A stretch of 64,000 bases of DNA. Source: Hypomyces perniciosus (Eukaryota > Ascomycota > Sordariomycetes > Hypocreales > Hypocreaceae). Both the position numbers and the translations under genes were made by a program. Shown one piece after another: positions 36,101-50,077 of the stretch. Numbering within the stretch: position 1 is the first letter of the stretch; each line of letters starts with the position of its first letter. The notes below the pieces were generated by a model. The model searched no databases. It was not told where the DNA came from and saw only the letters and a list, made by a program, of their open reading frames with translations. The DNA is taken from contig SPDT01000004.1 in the NCBI GenBank assembly GCA_008477525.1, positions 682,001 to 746,000 of the forward strand, written 5' to 3'.

Positions 36101-38940
36101 CTTTTTAGCCGTAAAACTAGAAGGCAGCGTCTATATCTATTAAAATTATTAAAAGTTAAATAAGATTACTATTAAAAATCAGGACTTATTACTATTAATT
36201 TAAGAAACCTTTAATGCTTTAAGCCGAATAAAGGTATATATAAAACTTAATATTATTACTGCGTTTAATAACCTTTATATCGCTAAAGGGGATATATAGA
36301 AAATAGTGTTTATAATAAAGTTCAGCCTCTTTAAGATATTAATTATACCTTTTAGCCTCTATAATATACCTGCTATATTTTAATACTACATTAACTATAC
36401 TCTTTATAACCTCTTTAACTATATTTATATAATATACTTTAATAATATCTTTATATATTTATTATATTAAAAAGAGTATTAAAAATATATACGCGAAGTA
36501 GTAGCCTACTTTTAAAATACTAGCTTTTAAATTAATATTACTAAATATAAGTTTAAGATAATAAAGATAAAATACTTTAACTTAATTATTACTTTAAAGG
36601 GATTAAAAATAGATCCTGAGAAAGTTAAGGCTATATTAAACTAGCAATTACTTAAAAGAGTAAAAGACTTATAAAAGTTCTTTAATTTTATAAATTTCTA
36701 TTGCTATTTTATTTAAAGATACTTTAAAATAGCTATACTATTAAATAAGCTTTTAAAGAAAAATTAACTATATATTTAAAAAGAGAAATAGCAGGAAGCT
36801 TTTAACTTAATTAAATATACTTTTAAATTAACATTAATCCTAGCCTTTTTTAATTATAATAAATAAATGGTCTTTAAAACTAATACCTTTAACTAGGTAT
36901 TAGGCGGTATCTTATTATAGTATAATAAAAAAGGCATTCTATACTTTATTACATTTTTCTCTATAAAGTATAATACTTAAAAATATAATGATAAAATCTA
37001 TAATAAAAAACTTTTAGCTATTATTAAAGTAATAGAGGAGTAGCGCCTAAAATTATAAAATTTATAAGAGTTTAATATTATTATAGACTATAAGAACCTT
37101 AAATATTTTACTTTAATAAAAGCCTTAAATTAGCAGTAAGTTTAATAGTTTAAATTCCTTTTTAGCTTTAACTTCTATAGTATTTACTGACCTGGCTTTA
37201 AAGCTATAAAGCCTAATGCTTTAAGTAGAAAAGTAGAAGATAGGCCTATAAAATTAAACCCCTTTAACGACTAAATTAAAAACAGGCAATATACTATTTT
37301 CCTGCAAAGTTCTTTTAGCCTTAAAGCTTAGGCAATATTTTAAAAAGAAGTCTTATTAAATATTAAACTATCTATAAAGGCTGCCTTTATAGCTATAATA
37401 ATACTGGCGGAAAATAGATTAATTAATAATTTAATTGCAGCGGCATATAAATAAAATACTATAGCGAGAGAAATAGTAACTGCGCTTTAAGACCTTAATA
37501 TCTGCGGATAGCTAAAATAGCTTTATAGAGAACTCTAAATTGCAATAAATAACTGCTAAGTAATAAATAGCAGAATTTACTATTAAAAGTAGCTTTTTAT
37601 TCCCCTTAATAATAAGCTTTAAATATAAATCCTATTTAAAAACCACTTAAGCGGCCTAGCCAGATACCTAGGCAGGTTTAAAACTCTAAACTTTATTAGC
37701 CGGATATACTGGTAGCTATAGATCTCAAGAGACATTAAAGCATTTATATAAGCCTGTAAACTATATATTAAAATAAAGGCCTCGCGATTTTTACTATAAA
37801 GCTTCCTTTAATTATTATTAATTTTATTTTATATATAGTTAAATATCTTTATCGACTATATTATACTGCTGCCTAAATTATACTAATATAATATTAGTTA
37901 TAAATATTTATTAGTAATAGTTTACTGCTTTATAAAAATATATTATTTTATACCTATTACTTTACTATTAATAAAAAAGCTAGTTAATATATTTATTAAT
38001 AGGATTTACTGCCTTTATAATATACTTAATAATATTATATTAAACTGCAGTATATAGTTTATATTGAAATTCTAGGAATAATGTTTAAAGCGATTAAAAG
38101 TTATATTAAAACAGTTATTAGCCTTTTACTTTAAAACTAATAGCTAAACTAAAAGGATTAATATAAGTGTAAAATAATACTTATAAGCTTTTATTAACTT
38201 TTACTAGGATAACTAGGCTTATTGGCTTTTATTAGCCAAATTCGCTATAAATAATATAGTATCTAAAACTATTAGTATATTACTATTTTTCGCTAATTAT
38301 AGTTTTAACCTTTATTTAAAGATAAAGCCTTTATAGCCCTGCCTACTAAACCTCTCTGCAGTAAAGAAAAGAGAGTTCTTTTATATTTATACTATTACTA
38401 AGCCATTTAAATGCATTATTATATAGCTAAAAGCCCTCGCTAAAGCTTTAAGAAAAAGATATAAAGAAAACGCGAACGCGTAAAGAGAGGTATTATTAGT
38501 CTATACTATTAGGCACAAAGTCTTTATTAATATATAAAATATAAAAATTAACTGGCTAATAAAAAAGCTAGATAATAAATAGGTAAAGCCTTATATAATA
38601 ATAAAGGTATACTTATAAGCTTATACTATTAGCCTGCTAGAAGGTATAAAGATTTTCCCAGTTTTAGATAACTCCTTTTTATAACTTAAAATAGTTATTT
38701 TACTGTATTTTAGGTAAAAGATAATTAATAAAGTTAAGTTAAGGAATATTTAAGGTAGAATACTAGAAAGAAAAGATAGTATAGATAAAGTATTAAAGAA
38801 ATAGGAGTTTAAAGCGCTTTTAGATTATTATAATAATAATAGATTCTACTACTTTATTAAATAGAAATACTATACTGCTATATAGCAATTAGCTGAAGAC
38901 TTATAAAGCTAAAAGAAGGTAATATAAAACTTTTATAAAA
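33192..38940 (+). pseudogene. gag-pol relic of element C1
   Basis: No frame is open, but the chromovirus order is visible through the stops: gag-like sequence with an Asn-rich repeat near 33985-34060; RT with the box YFNNIFIY (36435-36458); integrase zinc domain with H...W...C..C residues (37650-37790); core fragments that resemble the HPQTDGQTER and AEFAYN blocks; and a chromodomain-like tail. The same relics occur in C2 on the other strand. Stops are TAA/TAG at expected Gln, Trp and Arg codons, as RIP would produce. Confidence 0.75.
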
Positions 38941-39222
38941 GAAACCTAGAAAAGCTGGGCCTACTATAATAAATACTAAAAGGAATTATAAAAGAGGAAA
39001 AAAAGGAAATAGCTAGAAAGAAACCAATGCCTGTAGAGCGTTAATTAAAGACTATACCGCGCTAAAGCCTATAACTAAACTATATATTACTAATACTAAA
39101 ACTATACAATTCGCCTTATTTACCCTTATATTAGAAATATTAAAATAGATTACCTGGAATTTCGATTTATACAAGCAATATAGCCATTCGCGGCCGAATA
39201 GCGTAATAAAGAGGGGGGGTAC

Positions 39223-39394
39223 TGTTATAGCACTGACTGTAACGCGATGTTAACGCCCTGTTACGTGAGCCCCGGTCACGTGACCAGGCCCCAACGCGTT
39301 CCTAGCTATAGCTTTCTGTAGAGCCTTAGGGCTTTCTCGCTCTCTACAGCATAACAACGATATTTGCCCTGACCTGCCTTTCTATGCCGTGATA
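39223..39394 (+). repeat. 3' LTR of element C1
   Basis: 172 bp beginning TGTTATAGCA, preceded directly by the polypurine tract 39207-39222 and followed by ATATA. Confidence 0.92.
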
Positions 39395-39644
39395 ATATAT
39401 ATGTTATATAGTTGTGTATATAGGGTTGTGGCTGAGGTGGTTTCCTAATTAGGTAAGCAGTCTAGTATTGGTTGTATTTCCGGATTCGGCATGGTCGTAA
39501 TTCCGGGAGATATAGCCTAGCCTGTAACAGTAAATCCTATTAATAAATATATTGGCCAGCTTTTCTATTAATAGTAAAGTAATAGGTATAAAATAATATA
39601 TTTTTATAAAGCAGTAGACTATTACTATTACAGGCTAGGCCATG

Positions 39645-39906
39645 TATCAGAGACCCTCTTTAGGGCAGACGGATTGGGCGAGGGGCTGCGACCTTAGGGA
39701 AAAGTAAAGGAGGTTAAAGAGCAGTCACTTAGAGGAGAAATAGGTGCAAATAAGCAGGTAATAAGCTAGAAACTAGTAGTTAAGTGTAGCAGCAGTAGTT
39801 TACTAGTCTTTAAAGTTCTATATCTTCAGGGACCATAATTGCTCTTATATATATATTCCGGCCTATATAATATTATAAAAGCTCTAGAGCTTCTAGTCTC
39901 CTAACA
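39645..39906 (-). repeat. 3' LTR of element E2
   Basis: 262 bp; starts TATCAGAGACC, ends GTCTCCTAACA. Confidence 0.9.
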
Positions 39907-42900
39907 GGCTGCCCCCCCTTTTATAGTATTAACCTTAATACTAGCAAGGACCCTATATTTAATTAGCTTTTTTCCAGCTTTTAATACTTTATTACTATAT
40001 TAAGCAGTAACTATTTCCTATATAGATGCTTCTTTAAGCCTTAAACTTAAATACTTTAGTATATACTTAATAGCTTAAAAAGTTTCTAACTTTATAGTTT
40101 AAAAGTATACTTTTATACAATTAAACTTAAAGGGTAATAGAGAAATCTTATATAATAAACTAACCTTTTACTATTAATATATAAGTAATTTACTTTATTT
40201 TCTTCTTTTAATTTACTACTATATATAAATATACTATATATACTTTTACTTTACTTTTCTTTTTACTTATAACTTTAATTCTTATTTACTTCTCTCTTTT
40301 CCTTTTTTTTTCCTCTTTATCTCTCTCTCTTTCTTGCCCCCTTTTCTTTATAGGCGCTTTTTCTATAAATATTCCTTCCTTTTACTTTTTATTACTAGCT
40401 AATTTATTATATAATAGCAGTTCTTTTTTTTTAATTTAGCCTGCTACTATAAATTCTTTTTTTCCTTTTATAATAAATATTACTGCTTTATAAGTTTTCT
40501 ATAGCTAATTCTTTACTATAATTTCCTATTTAATATACTTATAGCCTAGTTTTAGAAAATAATAGCAATCTTGCAGTATCCGAGAACCTCAATATAGCAA
40601 GCCTATTTTCGCTTACAGCTAATACTATCTCGGTTACGTTTCTATTAAAATACCCTCCTTTTAAGATTGCTATACCTTTACTAGTAAAATACTATAAAGC
40701 CGCTAATAATTTAACCTAATAAGTATTCTAGTATAAATATAACTATTAGCTACTATTAACTTACTATAAATGCCTTACCTTATACTATTATTGTCTTAAC
40801 CTTTTAATGGAATAGAATGTAAAGTTAAGAAAAGAACCTCTTTAATACTGTAATAATAAATATAAGTTTTATGCAATTAGAAAATAAAACTTTTTATATT
40901 AATTTATATTATATTAGCTACTTTTAAAAAATATTTTTATTATTTTTTAAATAATAAATTATATAATTTAATTGCCTATTAATTTATTAATACTGCTAAA
41001 GTATTAGTTTAATATTCTTAAAAGTCCCTTATTAATAAAGTAAATGCTTTAATATTGCTTTTTTATTATATAATAGTAGCTAATAAGAACCTAGTCTATA
41101 ATAGCACTACTATAAGTCTAATATAAAAAGAACCTTATATTAATGCAATAGAAGTTAAGCTTAGTTAAAAAGTAAAAACAGAAAGAGTCTGCAGTAAATA
41201 AATAGTATTACTGCTAAAATTTAAAGTATTTAAACCTTTAAGTTACTTTTAATTAGGTAAACCTTTTCGCTATTATTACTGCTATTATATATACTTTTAT
41301 TCTAGTATATATTTTTTTATTTATAATAGGCAGTTTTCAGTTAATTACTATATAATATGCTAGTATACTGAAATTCTTATATTTCTTTAAGTATATTTTA
41401 CTATTATAAAGGATTGCAATAAAGTACTGTTTAAAGGTAAAGAGAATTAGCTGTTATTTAATAGTAGTATTACTGTTTATTTACTGTAAAATATATACTA
41501 TTATAAGTTTATTTTCTGTTTTTAATTAACTGGTTAAAACTATACAGTACCCTACTCCCTTTAACTTTATAATATTTAATAGTAATAGCTAGTCATTTAC
41601 TAATAAATTGCTATTTATACTTTTAAATTAATTTAATATTAATAAAATTACTTTTCTTTTATTAAATATTATTAATCTTTAAATAGTCTTTTTACTTAAT
41701 TAAATATAAGTATTATATCCTTTTATATTTATAATTAATAATTTTCTTAACTTTAAATATCTCTTTAGCGCTAAAAGGGTAATCTATTAGCTTAAAAGGT
41801 TCTCTTTCGCGGCTATAATATAGTTTAAGATTTATAAGATTAAAAATATTATAAATTTTAATAAAAGATAAAAAATAAATTTAATATATTAATCTATTTA
41901 TTTTAATTTGGCGTTTAATTTAGTAAAGATTAATATACTTTTTAGTAAGTTTTTTATTAACTTGCTAGAGTTTTAGGTATTTTATAAAAAGTAATATTTA
42001 ATTGCCTATAATAAATTTCTTTTTAAGTTAATAAGTATTATATTATTTTTTATATTCTTTTTAGTTTTATTATAGTATTTATTTAGCTATTTTATAAGTA
42101 GTTTAAAGCTTTTCTACCTTTATAATAGTATTAGTATAATATTTATAATATGTTAGTCTATTATAACCTAGAGTGTTAGGCTTATAGTTAAGCAGTAAAA
42201 AAAGCTGGTAAATAGCTAGTTATAAAATATTTAGCACTATTACATACAAATTAAGTAAAAGATAATTTTTACAGCTAGTTATTCTATTATTTGCTGTAAA
42301 AAGAATATAAATAATACTTTAAAGCTTAATTCTGCTATTTAGTTTAACTAGTAGTTTATAGGTGAAAAGTAGTGTTAAGTTGCTATTTATAAATAAATAA
42401 ATAATAGAAATTTCACTAAAATCTAGATTTAAATAATTAATTTCTGTTAAAGATAATTCTTTATAGTATTCTAAAAATTAAATAAATGTATTTTATAAAA
42501 AGGTTAGTAACTTTACTGTTTATAATATATGCTAGTATAGGTATATATAGGGTATATTTTATATATCGATTAATAATAATAAAAATTGTATTATATAGGT
42601 ATTTGCTTTTATAGTTTAGGATTTCCGGCAAATCTATAATAAAATCTATAGAAATTTCTTTAAAGGGTCTTTTTAATATTAGTAATAAAGTAAATTTACT
42701 ATAAGGTTAATAGGTTCTTGCCTTTATTATCTCGTAAATATAATATATAGATATATAACGCTTAATATTTTACTTTATAATTTACTAATAATAAGTTAAT
42801 ATAATACATTTTAAAGTATAATTAACTATTTAGTATTTAGTAGTTAGATTATTATAAAGTAATATTAAAATCTTAGTATAAAGACTTATTAGTATATAGA

Positions 42901-45900
42901 CTCTGCTTTAATAGTAAATTAGCTGGTTATTACTAATAACCTAGTTATTACTATAAAATATATTAATTACTCCCTAGCTTTAAACCTTTTATTAAATAAA
43001 GTAATCTTTTTATTAAACTTATAAGATAGTTAAGTATAAAGACTTTTATAGTTTTAGCAGTAAACTTATAATAGTCTACTATATAACCTATAAACTAATA
43101 GTTATAACTCTAGCTACTATACTCTATAAATAGGCTATTTATTAAATAGCATCTAGTCCCTATCCTTTAACTTAAAGCAATGCTAAAGTAATACTTTTAT
43201 TTATAAGCGACTTTATATATTTTTAATTATTATAGTATACTGCTGCAGATCCCTTTAGTTTATATAAGCTGTTGGCTTTTATATTATAAAAATGCTGTAA
43301 AATTATTAATATATAGCCTTACTATAATTCTTTAATTTTAGTAAGATTATAAAAATTAGGGCATTAAGATAAAGTATTAGCAGGGTTAAACTTCCCTGGC
43401 CTATATTTAATGCAAAAATTAAATAAAGCTAATTTATTAAAAGCCTTTGCCTACTAGTATAAAAGCTTCTATTTATCTATAAAGTAATAGTAGTTAAAAT
43501 AATCTGTTATAACCTAAATCTCTATACTTATATAAGCTAGATAGTATCTTTATATTTAAAAAGCCTTTATAATAGTAAAGAATTTAGTATTAAAGGTATA
43601 ATAATATAATTTAAAACTATTTAGCTTTTTTAATATATATAGTATAAGGTGCTAGGCATTTTACTAATACTAAGCTAGTATTGCTTTAATTATATAGTTT
43701 AATATATTTATCTTTATATAAATTAGCGCTTTTAGGTTATAATATATTAAAATAGGTTTCTTTAAAAATTTTCCTTTAAGCTGTTAAAAAGCTTTAAAAG
43801 TATTAGGCTTTAGCTATAAAGAACCTTTTTGTTTCCTATAAGTAAGATTTGTTAAAGGTACTATAATTTCACTATAATTTTTAATAAAATAATAGTAAAA
43901 CCTTATAAATCCTAGAAATATAAAGATATTGTAGATACTTTTAGGTATTAGCTATTTAATAATAGCTTAAATATATAACTGTTTTATTTTAATTTTATTA
44001 AGTATAATAATATATTTAAAGAAAGGTATTAAAGTAATATAAAAGATGTATTTATTAATATTAATATACAGTTTTGCGTTTTATAACTTTTTAAAAACCT
44101 AGCAAATATACTATATATACTTTTTAAAAGTGCGGCTATAAATTAATATATTATTAAGATATATAATGCAAATAAAATTAATTAGATTTTATAGTGTATT
44201 ATTAATATATTACTGAAAAGTTATAGGGGAATTTATAAGGCTAAATAGTATAATATTGCATTTAAAGTATCTATATTAGCAGTAAAATACTGTCTTTTAT
44301 TTATCTTTTTCGCGGATAAGTATTTAATGACATATATCTTTTAAATTAAACTTAGTAAAAATCTTAATATATAAAAGTCTATTAAGAATCTTTAAAATTA
44401 ATAGTAAAAGAGTATAGTTTTTGCAAGTTATTTTATTTAAAGTATAGAAATTAATATATATTTGCAGTTTACTGCCTTTCTTTAATATAAAGATTATAGG
44501 GGCACCTATAGGATTAATAAACTACTAAATCTATATATTCTATAATGCTTTTTTTAAATATTTGCGGAAAGCTTTTAGCTTTTTAAGTGCTAGGTTATAG
44601 ATAAGACTCTATAAAGGCATTTTCCTATCTTTTAACTTAATAGTATACTGTTAATTTATTAATATATTAGCAGCTTTTTCTATAGAAAAGATATTAATAA
44701 GATTATAATATATGAGAAGTAATTTTAAATATAAGGCTAACTTATAGTCCTTTATAAAAGTAGTTTTATTTAAGTTAGGAGATAATAGGTCTTTTAAAGC
44801 TTTTAACCTAACTTCTAGCTTTTTTTTAATTGCTAATATAAAAGCTACTTAGGCTTTTTTAATAGTTTATTATAGCTGCTTTTTAAAGGCTATTAAAGTA
44901 ATAGAATCCCTAGTTAAAGGATAATTCTATTGATTATACTTCTAGGAAAAAGTAAAATTAGCTTCCTGAAATTAAAGTCTTTTTAAAATAAAGTCTTTTA
45001 GGCTATTAGCGATAATATAATAGAGTAGCCACTTCTTTTCTACTCCCTAATTATTAACTATCTTTATAAATATATCTATATAGCTATAAATTATAGCAGA
45101 AATACCTGGGAAAATAGCAGTAAATTTAAAAGCTAGTAATAAACTTTTTAATTAATCCTTTAATTATAAAGAGATAATATAAATATCACTACTAGGATTA
45201 AATAAGACATTTATATATTACTAGTAGCTATTTAACTGTATTTTCTCTAGTTATTTTATAAGTAGATCTATATAGCAATTATATTCCTAGGCTTAATAAA
45301 CTATAGGTTTAGTATTTCTGCTAGTAAAGTATAGCTGAATAGGGTTATTATATTTTTTAGTGGAGTAGTGCTTGCTATTATATTTTATGCAATTAAGAGC
45401 TTAGCAGGAGGTTTTATAGTAAAGACTATTATATTTCTAATAAATTACCGAGTTAAGGAGGTTTCTTTATTCTTTTAAACCTTTAAATACTTTAATTATT
45501 GTATTCTTTAAAATATTAGTGGTATAATCTTAGTGTAATCCCTGTTAACTAGTAGGTCTGGTTTTTTTATATTTTCTTTTAGATTAAGATTCCTATTAAA
45601 AGCTACTTGCATTACTAGTATAGCTATATATAAAAGTTTTAACAATTATATTAGTATAAATTAACTCTTGCTAGGTTATAGGGATTTTATACTAAAGTAT
45701 TTGCTTATTTATTATAGGGGAAAGGCATTATAAGAATATATAAATTTTAAGCTGTAAAGGAGTTATTTTAAGGAATTTACTTTAATAATCTTAAATTAAA
45801 AGAGGAATAATTAAAAGTTTTATCTAACAGTTTAATATAGGCGAAAGATTTATAAAGTTGCTTTATAGTACCTAGTTAGGCTATTACGATTATTATCTTT

Positions 45901-46510
45901 AAGCTATTAACGAAATTTGTCTTAAATAATTAATTTAGCGGATCCGCCTTTCTCTTTAAAATAGCTAACTTATTGCTATTAAATATCTCCTTTTAAATAA
46001 AAAGTAATATAGGTAATTTTATAAGCTGTTTAAAAAAAGGTATTAAAAGATAATTTAAACTGCCTTTTAATAATAGTAAAAAAAATCTATAATTCTACTT
46101 AAAACTTTCTTTTATAATAAAAAGGTTAAATTTACACTCTGCCTTAATCGCCTTTATAAAGTTATTTTAAACTAGCAGTATATAATAAGTTAATTATAGG
46201 CGATAAACCTTTAATTTTTAAGAGTTTAAAAAGAGGGTTTTCCCTTTAAAAAAAAGTATTTAAATATTTCCTCTTTAAATATATTTACTGCTTTGTTTTT
46301 ATTTACTAAATATAAATATTAAATTCTTCTTTTATAAGTAAAATATTATCTAAAAGGCTTAGTTAATAATTTAAAGGAGTAACTTTACTTAAAAGTCTTT
46401 AAGTCTAAAATATAGCCTCTTTATTAAAGGTAAGCTAGTTATTTACCGCTAAAGGTATCTTTACCTTTAATAGTCTTTTTACTTTTATTAAAAATAGTAA
46501 AAGACTAGTA

Positions 46511-46772
46511 TATTAAAGACCCTCTTTAAGGTAGACGGATTAGGTAAAGGGCTGTAACTTTAAGGAAAAGTAAAAGAGGTTAAAGAGCAGTTACTTAAAG
46601 GAGAAATAGGTGCAAATAAGCAGGTAATAAGCCAGAAACTAATAGTTAGGTATAGCAGCAGTAGTTTACTAGTCTCTAAAGTTCTATATTTTCAGGGACT
46701 ATAGTTGCTTTTATATATATATTCCGGCCTATATGATATCACGAGAGCTCCGGAGCTTCCGGTCGCCTGACA
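46511..46772 (-). repeat. 5' LTR of element E2
   Basis: 262 bp; ends GGTCGCCTGACA. Its left part is strongly mutated while its right end is nearly unmutated. Confidence 0.88.
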
Positions 46773-49700
46773 CTATGTCTCCTAGAATCACAACTACGCC
46801 GAATCCGGAAATACAACCAATACTAGACCGCTTGCCTAATTAGGAAACCACCTTAGCCACAACCCTATACGCACAACTATATAACGTATATATAGCTAGT
46901 ATAGAGCTTCCTTCCTTTAGCTATAGATAGACAATACAGAGGCGCCCTAACTGTATACCTTCCAGTTAGGCTACGCCCGCTACAATTACTAGTAAATATT
47001 TATAAGTAATATTATAGTGGCGGGATTTAGGCAGTAGTATAATATAGTTAATAGAGATATTTAATTATATATAGAATAGGATTAGTAATAGTTAAAGGAA
47101 ACTTTATAGTAAAGATTGCAAGGCCTTTATTTTAATATATAGTTTATAGGCTTATATAAATGCTTTAGTGTCTTTTAAGATTTATAGCTATTAGTATATT
47201 TAGCTAATAAGGTTTAGAGTTTGAAACTTGCCTAAGTGTCTGGCTAGGCTATTTAAGTGGTTTTTAAATAGGATTTATATATAAAGTTTATTATTAAAGG
47301 GAATAAAAAGCTACTTTTAATAGTAAATTCTATTATTTATTACTTAGCAGTTATTTATTATAATTTAAAGTTTTTTATAAAGCTATTTTAACTATTAGTG
47401 GATATTAAGGTTTTAAAGTATAGTTATTATTTCTTTTACTATAATATTTTATTTATATACTATTATAATTAAATTATTAATTAATCTATCTTTTATTAAT
47501 ATTATTATAGCTATAAAGGTAGCCTTTATAGATAGTTTAATATTTAATAAAATCTTTTTTTAAAATATTGCTTAAACTTTAAAGCTAAAAGAATTTTATA
47601 GGAGGATAATATATTGCCTGTTTTTAATTTAAGTATTAAAAGGGTTTAATTTTATAGGCCTATTTTCTGCTTTTTTATTTAAAGCTAGGTTAGTAAATAA
47701 TATAGAAGTTAAAGTTAAAGAGGAATTTAAACTATTAAACTTACTGCTAGTTTAAGGCTTTTATTAAAGTAAAGTATTTAAGGTTTTTATAGTCTATAAT
47801 AATATTAAACTTTTATAAGCTTTATAATTCTAAACGCTACTCTTTAATAATAGTTAAAAGTTCTTTATTATAAATTTTATAGTTATATTTTTAAATATTA
47901 TATTTTATAGAGAAAAATATAATAAAGTATAGAATACTTTTTTTTATTATACTATAATAAAATACTGCTTAATACTTAATTAAAGGTATTGGTTTTAAAG
48001 ACTATTTATTTATTATAGTTAAAAAGGGCTAAGATTAAAGTTAATTTAAAAGTATATTTAATTAGGTTAAAGGCTTTTTACTGTTTTTTTCTTTAAATAT
48101 ATAGTTAATTTTTCTTTAAAAGTTTATTTAATAGTATAGCTATTTTAAAGTATTTTTAAATAAAATAGTAGTAAAAATTTATAAAGTTAAAGAACTTTTA
48201 TAAGTCTTTTACTCCTTTAAGTAATTGCTAGTTTAATATAGCTTTAACCTTTTTAAAATTTATTTCTAGTCCCTTTAAAGTTATAATTAAACTAAAGTAT
48301 TTTATCTTTATTATTTTAAATTTGCATTTAATAATATTAATTTAAAGGCTAGTATTTTAAAAGTAGGCTATTACTTTGCATATATATTTTCAGTGCTTTT
48401 TTTAATATAATAAATATATAAGAATATTATTAAAGTATATTATATAAATATAGTTAAAGAGGTTATAAAGAATATAGTTAATATAGTATTAGAATATAAT
48501 AAGTGTATTATAAAATCTAAAAGGTATAATTAATATTTCGAAAAGGCTGAACCTTATAATAAATACTATTTTCTATATATCCCTTTAATAATATAAAGGT
48601 TATTAAATGCAGCAATAATAATAAATTTTATATATACTTTTATATAGTTTAAGGTATTAAAGTTTTCCTAAATTAATAGTAATAGGTATTAATTTTTAAT
48701 AATAATATTATTTAACTTTTAGTAATTTTAATAAATATAAATACTGCCTTTTAATTTTATAGCTAAAAAGAGGGGAATAGTATATTATATTTGCAATTTA
48801 CAGATATATCTTTTCGCTAAATTATTATTTAATTATTTTTTTATTACCTGTAGTTTATTAGGTAAAAACAGCCTATTTTTTTAATATAGCAGGTTTTTTC
48901 CTAGTAGTATTTTAATCTTATAGTCCTAGGCCTATTATAAAGGAAGTTTATTTACTGTTTTTAGCAGGAAAGCATTATATAAGTTATATAGCTAAAATAG
49001 CAGTTTTTTAGGATATTTAGTTTATTAAGTGTAGGTTTCCCTGCTATAAATTTCTTAATATTAGCGGCTATAATCTTTTTTAATTATGCCAGGGAGTAAT
49101 ATTTATTAATAAAGTTATATATTTCTTTAAGTAATACTATTTTTACTTTAATATAGTCTCTTTATCCTATAAATATTTATTAAAAAGACTTATTTAAGAA
49201 TTTTAGTAAAGTAATAGATATTAGTTTTTTAATTTTAATAGTTTAGTTAATCTCTTTTTAGGTTACTTTTATTGCGCGGATATATAATTATTGATAAAAG
49301 GTAATAAAGTTTATAGCTGCTATTATTTATATATTTGCTATATTTAAGTGTATTTTTTTATTTTAGGGTTTAGTTTAATTTTATAGAAGTAGTATTAAAA
49401 AGTAGCAGTAATAGCTTTAATAAAAGTTTCCTTTTTTATTATTAACTATAGATTATAGAGGCAGGCAGTAACTTAATATATATTTAATTTAAGCTTATTT
49501 ATACCTATATCTCTTTATTATTAGTTTTACTATATTTATAGGTTATATAGTAATTTTAATTTAGCGTTAAGGTTTATAGAATATATAGTTTAAGGGCCTT
49601 TTTTTTAATTAGGTTATAGTTTATTTTTTTTAAAGTATTTTTAATTAATAGTTGCTGGTATAGTATAGTTTTTTATTTAATTAAGTTAAGCTTTACTTTA

Positions 49701-50077
49701 GTTAAGGTGTTTTTAACTATTAATTGTTAATAATATATACTTTTTATATTAGCTTTAATAAAGTTATTTTTTATTTTAACTCCTATTAAAACCTATATAG
49801 TGCTGGCTATACTTTTTAAGAAATAGTAGTTATAATAGTAATAGGATTTAAAGGTAATAGTTAACTCCTTTTAGTTAATATTAAGGTTATATTTTTTTAG
49901 CTATAAAAGGCTAAAGATCATAGGTATATTATTAAGGATATTTATAATAAAGAAAAGGCAGAGTTTTTTATAAAAGTTAATTATAGTTTATATAATAAAA
50001 AAGTTTAAAATTTTATTAACTATACTTTTATTAGTAAGTAAAAGATTTTTAGTAAATAGTAGTTATTAAATAGTAAT

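Larger units (their letters stand above)
25517..39394 (+). mobile_element. Chromovirus-type Ty3/gypsy element C1, RIP-degraded, with E1 inserted in its leader
   Basis: LTRs of 172 bp at 25517-25688 and 39223-39394, target duplication ATATA, polypurine tract AAAGAGGGGGGGTAC at 39207-39222. The leader (25689-26031) is followed by E1 and then by the interior from 33192 (first repeats the E1 target site CAATA). The plus-strand reading order is gag (about 33200-34600), RT with YFNNI at 36435-36449 replacing YxDDI, integrase zinc region (HLSGL...LGRFKTLNFISRIYW, then C..C, about 37650-37790), integrase core relics (TKRIN, YWLLLAKFA, about 38110-38260), and a chromodomain-like relic (RFYYFIK.KYY, about 38800-38940). 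Net length without E1 is about 6.71 kb. Confidence 0.92.
13121..39529 (-). mobile_element. Chromovirus-type Ty3/gypsy element D, RIP-degraded, carrying nested B and C1/E1 insertions
   Basis: LTR-D1 (13121-13345) and LTR-D2 (25422-25516 joined to 39400-39529) are both 225 bp, and the element is flanked by GTAAA (13116-13120 and 39530-39534). The polypurine tract complement lies at 13346-13362. The interior, without the copia insertion, is about 5.0 kb. On the minus strand, 13900 down to 13560 gives the end of a gypsy integrase with a chromodomain-like stretch (GDKV.L.LGNYNIP..., then GFFxKVLxxWKGY-like). The RT motif at 15880-15857 reads YFNNILIY instead of YxDDILIY. No intact frame remains. 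Confidence 0.88.
25422..39529 (-). repeat. 5' LTR of element D (LTR-D2), split into 25422-25516 and 39400-39529
   Basis: The two pieces add to 225 bp, exactly the length of LTR-D1. The split point carries ATATA on both sides of element C1 (25512-25516 and 39395-39399). The right piece ends CCTGTAACA, followed by target duplication GTAAA. Confidence 0.9.
39645..46772 (-). mobile_element. Ty3/gypsy element E2, RIP-degraded
   Basis: 262-bp LTRs at 39645-39906 and 46511-46772; target duplication CCATG/CTATG. The interior is collinear with E1 throughout, including the CT-rich tract near 40310-40345. The RT box near 44165 reads YLNNILIYS. It lacks the 15-bp duplicated terminus seen in E1. The polypurine tract complement is at 39907-39925. 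Confidence 0.9.
39626..46984 (-). mobile_element. Solo LTR of family D (LTR-D3), split into 39626-39644 and 46778-46984 by element E2
   Basis: It starts TATTACAGGCTAGG (TGTTACAGG in less mutated copies) and ends CGCCCGCTACA, flanked by ATTAC (39621-39625 and 46985-46989). The split carries CCATG and CTATG on the two sides of E2, a target duplication with one C to T change. No D interior adjoins. It lies inside the C2 integrase region. Confidence 0.9.
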
